IMG/VR virus record: IMGVR_UViG_3300030117_007050
Span: 1-21,933 of that record
Origin: a virus
DNA length: 21,933 nt
Strand: one strand, 5' to 3'
Shown here: positions 1-5,342 of the stretch, piece by piece
Layout of the letters: the number at the start of each line of letters is the position of its first letter
Numbering within the stretch: the first letter of the stretch is position 1
Translations under genes and position numbers: made by a program
Notes under the pieces: model-generated
What the model was told of the DNA's origin: nothing
The model's input: only the letters and a program-made list of their open reading frames with translations
Databases searched by the model: none

Positions 1-22
1 TGAGAAACGAAGAGAAAAACAA

Positions 23-82
23 TGAAAAAGCTACGGTATATACGAGCGGAGGAAGAAAACTGAAAGAGCTTCGATATATACG
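23..82. repeat. Pair of imperfect 22-bp direct repeats
   Basis: Positions 23-44 and 61-82 match at 19 of 22 bases (TGAAA-AGCT-CG-TATATACG pattern), 38 bp apart. The copies would both encode a (K/E)LRYIR-like peptide but lie in different reading frames. This fits either paired protein-binding sites or the decayed remains of a small repeated coding segment. Confidence 0.55.
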
Positions 83-137
83 GGATATTATTACGATACC
101 TATGGCATCGGGATCCCCTGGTAGGTTCACCTTCAAA

Positions 138-200
138 ACCAGCTTAATCAGATTAAATTAAACTGATTTAATCGTTTTAAATTAAATAGATTAAACTGGT
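138..200. repeat. AT-rich inverted-repeat cluster
   Basis: The outer arms 138-149 and 189-200 are inverted copies (ACCAG-TTAATC, 11 of 12 matching). Between them a GATTAAAT/ATTTAATC stem and several more TTAA-rich half sites occur. Directly downstream lies a further small palindrome, GGATAG-N7-CTATCC (202-220). The extreme AT content and nested symmetry suit an operator cluster or a DNA-unwinding element, but nothing identifies the binding protein. Confidence 0.5.
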
Positions 201-467
201 AGGATAGACTCATACTATCCATAATAGACATTATCGTTAGTATGTTTTGGGCTTATGTGGGGTGGGATAGTGCTATAAATGCCCTGAGAGCGCCTGTGTT
301 GCCCTCTGAGCGCCCTGGAGGCGCTGGGTATGTCTATAGTCCTATAATAGGTTTAATTGAACCTGAGCCAGTATGGGTCATTTGATTGCAAGCATAGAAG
401 CATCTCACCCTATCCCTTCCTATCTTTTCCTTTTCTTTTCCTTCGATCCCTCTACTTTGCGATAGAC

Positions 468-503
468 AAAAAAATAGCGCCCAGGCATAAACCCAGGCGC
501 TAT
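468..503 (-). terminator. Intrinsic terminator after the 58-aa gene
   Basis: Read on the minus strand, an ATAGCGCC/GGCGCTAT stem (496-503 with 474-481) is followed by a run of seven T residues. It lies 26 bp past the stop codon of the gene at 529-705. Confidence 0.75.
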
Positions 504-528
504 ACTGCTGTTGCTGCTGTGCTATTGC

Positions 529-705
529 TCAGCTGGACACTTTAATCAATTTAGCGGTCCCACTGTCCAGGTATAATATTCCCCACTTACCAGGTTCAAC
601 CTCGCAGGGCATATAGGCAGCGTAAATATCGCTCTGCTCTTTATCATATTGCGCAGCGGCAACTATTTTTGCTGTTTCATAGTCCATTGTCATTACGTTA
701 TCCAT
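529..705 (-). CDS. 58-aa hypothetical protein
   Basis: This is a short gene with an ATG start at 705, preceded by a textbook AGGAGG 7 nt upstream, and a TGA stop at 529. The protein starts MDNVMTMDYETAKIVAAAQY and carries an acidic, tyrosine-rich middle (YDKEQSDIYAAYM), one cysteine and a C-terminal WGILYLDSGTAKLIKV strand-like part. No signal peptide or membrane segment is visible, and I do not recognise a family. It is a stand-alone transcription unit, with its own likely promoter (749-777) containing a palindrome and its own terminator (468-503). Such a layout is typical of independently regulated accessory genes in temperate phages. The strong translation signals and complete unit make it likely to be real despite its size. 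Confidence 0.72.
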   Translation of the reverse strand: MDNVMTMDYETAKIVAAAQYDKEQSDIYAAYMPCEVEPGKWGILYLDSGTAKLIKVSS

Positions 706-748
706 AAGTCACTACCTCCTAATAAGTGTAAGATTAAAGGGTAAAAAG

Positions 749-777
749 AATATAGTATATTATCTGATAATATGCAA
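749..777 (-). promoter_or_regulatory. Minus-strand promoter with embedded palindrome
   Basis: On the minus strand, TTGCAT (777-772) and TATATT (754-749) are separated by 17 bp, a good sigma-70 pair upstream of the 58-aa gene. A perfect palindrome, ATATTATC-T-GATAATAT (757-773), fills the spacer, so a bound repressor would block polymerase directly. Promoter strength and the identity of the regulator are inference; the HTH protein encoded at 3828-4061 or 4373-5131 is a candidate. Confidence 0.5.
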
Positions 778-947
778 TACAATATTTACATATCTTCGAT
801 TATATCTTTTGCCCTGCCTTAAAACTGCCCACCAGGTAGACTATGAAAATTATGGTAAACCTGCGCCGTTGTTTATTTACAGTAGTTTATAGAAATATCA
901 TCAAATATTATGTAAATAAAGATGCGCTACCAGGTAGCACACTATAC

Positions 948-979
948 AAAAAAGGGCCCTGAGCTATTGCCCAGGGCCC
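948..979 (-). terminator. Intrinsic terminator after the cysteine-rich gene
   Basis: On the minus strand the stem GGGCCCTG/CAGGGCCC (972-979 with 954-961) is followed by a T run from the A tract at 948-953. It ends transcription from the gene at 1065-1757. Confidence 0.75.
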
Positions 980-1064
980 ACCTATTGCGCTGCTCTGCTG
1001 CTCTATTTACCTGCCCTATCTTTACGTAAAATTAAAAGTAGAATTAGCACAGCTATAAACTCCA

Positions 1065-1757
1065 TTAGGCTGCGCTCCTGGTGTATGCTATTTGCTTATT
1101 TGCTGGACCATGCAATGGCGCTGCAATACTGCGCTGGCTGCTTGCCCCATTGCAGAGCTTGCAATACCTGCATTGCGTATTGTTCGATACATAGAGACAA
1201 GGGCGCTCCTGGGCGCTCTGCTGCTCACCTGGCTGCAGGATAGAATACGTCCTATAGCCCTTGTCCCAGGCCAGCTGCTTTAACTCCTGCACAGTTAAAC
1301 CCTGTTTCTTGGCTGTTAGGTGGTCGATAGATGCCATTAATACCTGGCTGTACTCCTGCCCTATCTGCTGCCATAGATGCGTATAACCTGTATGCGCTCC
1401 TGCTGCCCTTATCAGCTGCTGCAGTAGGTCTAAGGGCAATAAGCCAGGATCGCCCCAGCTGCCTAATCGGATAGGCGCTCTAAAGCGCTTAGGCGCTGCA
1501 GATACTGCCTGGTTTACTGTCTGGTCATAGACTGCGTTTAAGCTCACAGTGTTGACGTAGCAGGTAGAAATCAGGGCACAATCTCCACAATTGGGCAGCT
1601 GCCTATCTTTAAGCGCTAGTGTAGGTTTATTGTCGATAGGCAGTATAGCCAGCTGGACCATATCGCCAGTTTTTGTATTGCTGCTGCTGCGCTCTAAACA
1701 ATACAGCGCAGCGTAAATATTGCGCTGCTTATCTTCATAGATTTTTAGACTATTCAT
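1065..1757 (-). CDS. Cysteine-rich phage/plasmid-type protein of unknown function
   Basis: This 230-aa protein has two cysteine clusters, C57-x2-C60-x5-C66 near the start and C187-x8-C196-x2-C199-x2-C202 near the end. Between them lie the motifs RLGSWGDPG (97-105) and GYTHLW (124-129). I know this arrangement from a family of hypothetical phage and plasmid proteins that share a GDP/TGYTH core between Cys clusters. I cannot name the function, but zinc or iron-sulphur binding is a reasonable inference. The start has no clear SD sequence (only GAGA). An intrinsic terminator (1784-1818) ends 26 nt upstream, and a GATAAT hexamer at 1763-1768 sits 5 nt before the ATG. A leaderless transcript or terminator read-through is therefore possible. 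Its own terminator follows at 948-979. Confidence 0.85.
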   Translation of the reverse strand: MNSLKIYEDKQRNIYAALYCLERSSSNTKTGDMVQLAILPIDNKPTLALKDRQLPNCGDCALISTCYVNTVSLNAVYDQTVNQAVSAAPKRFRAPIRLGSWGDPGLLPLDLLQQLIRAAGAHTGYTHLWQQIGQEYSQVLMASIDHLTAKKQGLTVQELKQLAWDKGYRTYSILQPGEQQSAQERPCLYVSNNTQCRYCKLCNGASSQRSIAAPLHGPANKQIAYTRSAA

Positions 1758-1783
1758 TTCTTATTATCTCAAATTTAAGGCAA

Positions 1784-1818
1784 CAAAAAAGCGCCCCAGG
1801 GATTAACCTGGGGCGCTT
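1784..1818 (-). terminator. Intrinsic terminator between minus-strand genes
   Basis: The perfect 10-bp stem GCGCCCCAGG (1791-1800) and CCTGGGGCGC (1807-1816) encloses a 6-nt loop, with an A6 tract at 1785-1790 that becomes the U run on the minus-strand transcript. It follows the 120-aa gene and separates it from the cysteine-rich gene. Confidence 0.85.
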
Positions 1819-1840
1819 AAACGCTGCATTTGTGTTGTGT

Positions 1841-2203
1841 TTAGCCTGCATCTGCCTTGCTGCGCTTTAACTTGATAGCCATTGCTCGACCTATCGACCT
1901 TGCACTTTCGTTGTCATGCAATTCTAATGCAAGGTGCAGCAGCTGATGTATTCTATGCTGCTCTTTTATTTCCTTTTTGCACTTTGCGGCTTCTATCGTA
2001 TCGCCCACAAATTCTGCTTCTAATCCTCGTTTCATTAAGTGAGCAATATTTGCTTTAATCCCTTCACTTGCTAAACGAAGGAATCTAGGCATAAGTGCAT
2101 TTATTTCTGCGGAGTTTTCCTCTATTGCCTTATTCAAGGCCTTCTCTTTATCCTTAGATTTAGTTTTAAACTTAGGATTCAGTTTATCGGGTAGAAAATT
2201 CAT
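1841..2203 (-). CDS. 120-aa hypothetical, basic helical protein
   Basis: I do not recognise this protein. It is lysine-rich at the N-terminus (NPKFKTKSKDKEKALNKA), strongly helical throughout, has one cysteine, and ends in a basic tail (AIKLKRSKADAG). There is no signal peptide or membrane segment. The ATG at 2203 lies 2 nt after the stop of the DUF932-type gene, and its SD (AGAGG) is embedded in the last codons of that gene, so the two are probably co-transcribed and translationally coupled. A strong terminator follows at 1784-1818. The charged helical composition suits a small nucleic-acid-binding or partner protein, but that is only a guess. Confidence 0.75.
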   Translation of the reverse strand: MNFLPDKLNPKFKTKSKDKEKALNKAIEENSAEINALMPRFLRLASEGIKANIAHLMKRGLEAEFVGDTIEAAKCKKEIKEQHRIHQLLHLALELHDNESARSIGRAMAIKLKRSKADAG

Positions 2204-2205
2204 TA

Positions 2206-3414
2206 TTAAACCTCTACTTTGCGTAATAGCTTAGCTGCAGCCTGGTCAATAGCTGTCCTATCGGCCATGTATTTGCTCTGCTGGCTAGCCCTGGTCAAGC
2301 CCTGTACCCAACCCCAGGTTGTGCCTGCTCTGTCTCCATGATCCTGGGGAAATTGCTCCTGCATTATTTCCGCAGCCTGTATAGTCCCTTTAGGTAAACC
2401 AGTTGCCAGCTGCGCAGATTTAATATCCAAGCGCTGCTCTGCAGCTGCTGCTATCTGCTGCTGCTCCTGGCTGCAGCTGGCTTCCTCTGCTGCTGCGATA
2501 GTCCCTGCAAGAAAAGCGCGACCGTTGAGCCTAGTACTATCGGCGCTGCCTCTATGCACTAGGCGAATATTCGCTATACTGGCTCCGCTCCAGAGTATAT
2601 GATTTCCACATACCTGGCTATAAAGAATACATTCTACGTTATAGCTGCTGGCTCCAACCTCAGAGTTTCTGAGGATTAAGGCACGGTACATATTGCCACT
2701 AGGGGTATCAATACTGCGCTCCTGGTTTACCAGCAGAGCGAACATATCCCTATCGCTGCCATATAGACCAGCAGGACCGCATCTATCGCCAATACGTACG
2801 CTCAGGCTGTGTTGCTCACCTGGCAATACGTCTGCTGCTGTTGCCTGCCAGATATCCTCAGCTGGGCAGCCAGGATAAGGGCGTGCAGGTGGTACACGCC
2901 ATCCATCGGCTTCTAACGTGTTTAGTAGGTCTGTGACTACATCGCAATCCCAATACCTGCTGTATTGATCGCTAGTAATAGCCCTGCAGGTGTTGCCCTG
3001 CTCACTCTCAGTTACTAATAAAGACCTTTCGCGCTCAGGATAGCGCGGTAGTCCCTCATTAATGCAGGCTGCAGCCAGGTGAGCAGGCAGCGTACGCAGA
3101 TACCCTGCAGGAGCGCCTATACCCTGGGCCAGCTGGCCTAAGCTGTAATTATTCAGCAGAGCAGCGCCTTGTTTATTGCTGATAGCTAAACCTTGTTCTG
3201 CAATGGGCAGAACCTCCATTTCAGTAATAGGTAAAAGCCCAGTTTCGGCGCTGCGCTGTTTACGCTCCTGTAAAGCAATTTGCATATCGCCTAAACTTCT
3301 AAATCTCTCCTCAGCTGGTCTGCTGCACCACTGAGTAAAAGCGCTGGTAATATTGCTGCGCTCCTGGGCAGGCGCTGCAGCTGGTGCGCCATTGCTTTCT
3401 ATTGTTGCTGCCAT
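2206..3414 (-). CDS. DUF932-type phage/plasmid protein
   Basis: This 402-aa protein matches the pattern of the DUF932 family (phage/plasmid-like proteins, function unknown). It has an Ala/Gln-rich N-terminus, a helical segment with a GxPxxYL-type motif (YSLGQLAQGIGAPAGYLRTLP, about 90-110), RAITSDQYSRYWD (144-156), a central beta-rich part with LLVNQE (227-232), and the characteristic LRNSEVGASSY then CGNHILW stretch (248-275). The C-terminal 100 residues are helical. The ATG at 3414 has a strong SD (GGAGG), and a plausible promoter lies at 3482-3509 with a perfect palindrome at the expected transcription start. It heads a two-gene unit with the 120-aa gene. In phages and plasmids these proteins are common accessory genes; no catalytic motif is obvious. 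Confidence 0.85.
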   Translation of the reverse strand: MAATIESNGAPAAAPAQERSNITSAFTQWCSRPAEERFRSLGDMQIALQERKQRSAETGLLPITEMEVLPIAEQGLAISNKQGAALLNNYSLGQLAQGIGAPAGYLRTLPAHLAAACINEGLPRYPERERSLLVTESEQGNTCRAITSDQYSRYWDCDVVTDLLNTLEADGWRVPPARPYPGCPAEDIWQATAADVLPGEQHSLSVRIGDRCGPAGLYGSDRDMFALLVNQERSIDTPSGNMYRALILRNSEVGASSYNVECILYSQVCGNHILWSGASIANIRLVHRGSADSTRLNGRAFLAGTIAAAEEASCSQEQQQIAAAAEQRLDIKSAQLATGLPKGTIQAAEIMQEQFPQDHGDRAGTTWGWVQGLTRASQQSKYMADRTAIDQAAAKLLRKVEV

Positions 3415-3450
3415 CTAAACAACCTCCAAATAGTAAAGGATTAAAGGGGC

Positions 3451-3473
3451 TGACAATGGGCTGTCCATTGTCA
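3451..3473. promoter_or_regulatory. Operator-like perfect palindrome before the DUF932 gene
   Basis: TGACAATGG (3451-3459) and CCATTGTCA (3465-3473) form a perfect 9-bp inverted repeat with a 5-bp spacer. It lies at the expected transcription start of the minus-strand promoter at 3482-3509 and about 35 bp before the DUF932 start codon. A matching half site (TTGACAAT) recurs at 3551. It could act as a repressor operator or as a hairpin in the leader RNA. Confidence 0.6.
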
Positions 3474-3481
3474 ACACATCT

Positions 3482-3509
3482 AATATATAAATATTGCAAA
3501 ATAGCACAA
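3482..3509 (-). promoter_or_regulatory. Putative promoter of the DUF932 unit
   Basis: On the minus strand, TTGTGC (3509-3504) and TATATT (3487-3482) have a 16-bp spacer in an AT-rich background. It points at the DUF932 gene. Confidence 0.4.
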
Positions 3510-3576
3510 CCTCTAATTTAAAATACTTTTATATTCGGCAAAATCGCAGATTGACAATAGAATTCAGTTTCATTAA

Positions 3577-3596
3577 CTTAATTGAAATCAATTAAG
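3577..3596. promoter_or_regulatory. Perfect 9-bp palindrome, likely operator
   Basis: CTTAATTGA (3577-3585) and TCAATTAAG (3588-3596) are perfect inverted arms with a 2-bp spacer. The AATTGA/TCAATT core is the same symmetry element that recurs inside the 29-bp repeats at 3649-3765, so one protein may bind both. Confidence 0.5.
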
Positions 3597-3648
3597 CTGG
3601 TTTCAAAAAATGACTCGCAGCTTGCCTGGGGCGCTGCTGCACAACGAT

Positions 3649-3765
3649 AAAATTGAGTTGATTAGAATCTCAATTTCAAAATTGAATTGATTAGAATCTC
3701 AATTTCAAAATTGAATTGATTAGCGGTGGGAGTTCAAAATTGGAGTTGATTAGAAGGGAACGTTC
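3649..3765. repeat. Iteron-like tandem array, four ~29-bp units
   Basis: Units begin at 3649, 3678, 3707 and 3736, each opening AAAATTG(A/G). The first two are identical except for one base and contain the inverted repeat AATTGA-N8-TCAATT. Units 3 and 4 keep the left half (about 16-17 bp) and the closing TTC but diverge in between. There are no spacers, so this is a tandem array. Its place in a non-coding gap beside the HTH regulator gene fits either a replication-origin iteron cluster or a multi-site operator. Confidence 0.8.
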
Positions 3766-3802
3766 AAAAAAAAGCCCCTGGCAACCAAAGTCGCTCAGGG
3801 GC
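3766..3802 (-). terminator. Intrinsic terminator after the small HTH gene
   Basis: On the minus strand the stem GCCCCTG/CAGGGGC (3796-3802 with 3774-3780) is followed by an eight-T run. It lies about 26 bp after the stop codon of the HTH gene at 3828-4061 and shields the iteron array from its transcript. Confidence 0.75.
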
Positions 3803-3827
3803 ACCCTTTAATCCTTACGCTCCTATA

Positions 3828-4061
3828 CTACTGAGGATCACTTTCCTTGTCAAGCTCAACTTCTATCACATCGGCAAGATCGCAATTGAGGCCCTCCATC
3901 AAGCGCTCCAGCGTCTTCCGATTCCAATTCGTTTTGTTGTTTAATAGACTGCTAATGTTAGTAGGAGCAATGTTGAGTTGCTCCCCTAAGTCTCTTATTG
4001 ATTCGATGCCCCTGGCATCCATAATTTCTAAAATTCGGTATTTTCTAACCTTTAATTTCAT
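3828..4061 (-). CDS. Small HTH (XRE/Cro-like) transcriptional regulator
   Basis: This 77-aa protein consists almost entirely of a Cro/C1-type helix-turn-helix. SIRDLGEQLNIAPTNISSLLNNKT (21-44) gives the two HTH helices, followed by the family's WNRKTLERLMEGLNC helix and a short acidic tail (EVELDKESD). No dimerisation or protease domain is present, so it resembles Cro or a compact repressor rather than a full CI protein. The ATG at 4061 has an AGAGG SD, and a good promoter lies at 4094-4122. It is divergent from the larger HTH gene at 4373-5131, forming the usual head-to-head genetic switch. Likely targets are the palindromes and 29-bp repeats downstream and the shared promoter region; that assignment is inference. 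Confidence 0.88.
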   Translation of the reverse strand: MKLKVRKYRILEIMDARGIESIRDLGEQLNIAPTNISSLLNNKTNWNRKTLERLMEGLNCDLADVIEVELDKESDPQ

Positions 4062-4093
4062 TTTTAAACCTCTGCTTTGTTATTGTTTGCTTT

Positions 4094-4122
4094 AGAATAA
4101 AGTAGCATATACCGCAGGTAAA
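4094..4122 (-). promoter_or_regulatory. Promoter of the small HTH gene
   Basis: On the minus strand, TTTACC (4122-4117) and TATTCT (4099-4094) are separated by 17 bp. It lies 33 bp upstream of the start codon at 4061 and faces away from the plus-strand promoter at 4212-4241. Confidence 0.5.
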
Positions 4123-4211
4123 CGCAATCGCAGCTTGTAAGACAATGCTAATAGCGTCATTTTTTTCTCATATTTTGAGCGTGCAAATTTGTTAGAAAAC
4201 TTTTTGCTGCG

Positions 4212-4241
4212 TTGCGTATAAATCAATGATTGTATTATACT
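4212..4241 (+). promoter_or_regulatory. Rightward promoter of the early/switch region
   Basis: TTGCGT (4212-4217) and TATACT (4236-4241) are separated by 18 bp. Transcription would start near 4248, which places an in-frame ATG at 4226 outside the transcript and supports a later start for the following gene. The non-coding gap 4062-4372 holds this promoter and the divergent one at 4094-4122, and nothing else I can identify. Confidence 0.5.
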
Positions 4242-4372
4242 TGCTTACTTTTTTTCCTTTTGTAGAAATGCCCCCCTGCGCTAATTATTACGACAAAAAT
4301 CCCAAATTACGAGAAAGGTTTTTTAAAATAAAGTCTTGCCAAACGAAAATTGCAAGATTATTATGGACTCAC

Positions 4373-5131
4373 ATGAGCGAGCGATTAGAAAAAGTGGGAT
4401 CAAAGATCAGGGCAAAATTAAAAGCCCAGGGCTACACGCTGGAGGCATTTGCCCATGAGATTGGCATAACAACCTCAACGATGGGACGCATCGTAAAGGG
4501 CGTGGGTGGCACAATCAATGTTGCGACATACGAAAAGATTGCTGATGCCCTTGGTGTTGAATGGGAGGAATTACTCAACACGCAGGTTCCCCTGCACCTG
4601 AACTTAACTGGTTTTGCCAAAGTCGATGCACTAATCAGTGAGTTTTTTGAAAATTTGTATAAGGGGGATGCGGGATACGAGAGGCTAAAGGAAATTACGA
4701 CCACTAATTACAAACTGCGGTATTTGTACAACAATCTTATTTCAAACCGATCAAACATGCCAGGGATGACGCCCTCTCAAAGGCCTGTGTTGGGCATGGA
4801 GATTGAGCTTACTAACCCAGGCATGTCACTGGAAGACGAAATGCGTCTTAATGCCAAGGAAAAAGGAAATCACGAGATGTGCAAAGCCACGCCCGTGCAG
4901 GCCTGGCCGTTGGGACGCAGGGACGTATTAGTCCATGTTCAGTCAATATTTAAAGAGTTAGAGAAAGAGGAAAAACAGGTAAATGTGCCCATGATTTCGG
5001 CATACCGCTACGTATCCACGATTGAGGTGTTTACGTTAGATACCCCATGGGCAAATATGTCTGACAAGCCCATAAAGATTGAGGGACGCATCATCGGCAT
5101 AATCAATATACGGACTAACAACCGAAATTAG
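4373..5131 (+). CDS. HTH (XRE-family) regulator, probable phage repressor
   Basis: From the ATG at 4373 the protein is 252 aa. Residues 5-70 form an XRE helix-turn-helix (KAQGYTLEAFAHEIGITTST, then INVATYEKIADALGVEWEEL). The rest, about 180 residues, is not a LexA/S24 peptidase and I cannot assign it. It ends in a beta-rich stretch (IKIEGRIIGIINIRT) that may mediate dimerisation. The frame is open further upstream to ATGs at 4226 and 4268, but the predicted promoter at 4212-4241 excludes 4226, and similarity to HTH proteins begins at 4373. No strong SD precedes any candidate start. The gene is divergent from the small HTH gene and leads into the early operon, consistent with a switch regulator. 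The DNA is more AT-rich than in the operon that follows. Confidence 0.82.
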   Translation: MSERLEKVGSKIRAKLKAQGYTLEAFAHEIGITTSTMGRIVKGVGGTINVATYEKIADALGVEWEELLNTQVPLHLNLTGFAKVDALISEFFENLYKGDAGYERLKEITTTNYKLRYLYNNLISNRSNMPGMTPSQRPVLGMEIELTNPGMSLEDEMRLNAKEKGNHEMCKATPVQAWPLGRRDVLVHVQSIFKELEKEEKQVNVPMISAYRYVSTIEVFTLDTPWANMSDKPIKIEGRIIGIINIRTNNRN

Positions 5132-5135
5132 TTAG

Positions 5136-5173
5136 AAAAAAGGGAGTCAGCGTGCGCCAACACGCTAACTCCC
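5136..5173 (-). terminator. Hairpin with minus-strand terminator polarity
   Basis: GGGAGTCAGCGTG (5142-5154) pairs with CACGCTAACTCCC (5161-5173) except for one mismatch. The A6 run on its left makes it a canonical terminator only for minus-strand transcripts; no T run follows on the plus strand. It sits directly after the HTH gene's stop and before the early operon. It may block antisense RNA from entering the repressor gene. Confidence 0.6.
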
Positions 5174-5216
5174 CAACTACACACAGACCCCAACTCGGTA
5201 GAGAAAGGATATTGTG

Positions 5217-5339
5217 ATGCCCCAATATAGTAGTAGTCCTCCCAAACATGCAATATGCACATATGTGCAGGTAGCGCTCATTTTAGGTGCCGTAGTCTAC
5301 CTCGGCAGCAGGATTATCCCTGCGCTGTGGAACAGATAG
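5217..5339 (+). CDS. 40-aa single-pass membrane peptide
   Basis: This short gene starts with ATG at 5217, preceded by an AAAGGA SD 6 nt away, and stops at TAG 5337-5339, only 3 bp before the annealing-protein gene. The peptide has a polar N-terminus (MPQYSSSPPKHA), then one hydrophobic helix (about residues 16-29, VQVALILGAVVYLG), and a short tail ending IIPALWNR. It would insert as a single-pass inner-membrane peptide. It is the first gene of the early operon, after the HTH gene. Small early membrane peptides in phages are often involved in superinfection exclusion or host modulation, but nothing here proves a role. The good SD, tight spacing and clear amphipathic layout support it being real. 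Confidence 0.6.
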   Translation: MPQYSSSPPKHAICTYVQVALILGAVVYLGSRIIPALWNR

Positions 5340-5342
5340 GCT

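Larger units (their letters stand above)
1..528. other. Left-edge non-coding, repeat-rich stretch
   Basis: I see no convincing gene here. Short open frames lack a ribosome binding site and protein-like composition. The stretch holds two imperfect direct repeats (23-44 and 61-82), an AT-rich inverted-repeat cluster (138-220), a GC-rich hairpin near 312-328 (AGCGCC, 5-nt loop, GGCGCT) and a minus-strand terminator at 468-503. It probably works as regulatory or origin-type DNA at the end of the minus-strand accessory arm. That role is inference. Confidence 0.5.
706..1064. other. Non-coding regulatory gap
   Basis: No gene is evident. The gap contains the promoter and operator-like palindrome of the 58-aa gene (749-777), AT-rich DNA from 780 to 920, a perfect GCTACC-A-GGTAGC palindrome at 926-938 and the terminator at 948-979. 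The word ACCAGGTAG recurs near 829 and 929. Confidence 0.5.

Noticed and set aside
22-63. Short gene starting at ATG 22
   Set aside because: It would be 13 codons only, has no SD, and the matching repeat at 61-82 is in another frame.
357-545. 62-aa plus-strand open frame
   Set aside because: It has no SD, low-complexity Phe/Ser/Leu-rich composition, runs through the terminator hairpin at 468-503 and overlaps the better supported minus-strand gene.
3649-3765. CRISPR array
   Set aside because: The 29-bp units are directly adjacent, with no unique spacers, and no cas genes are present; it is a tandem iteron-like array.
4226-4372. N-terminal extension of the larger HTH protein
   Set aside because: The likely promoter places transcription start after 4226, the extension is AT-rich without HTH similarity, and the domain begins at 4373.
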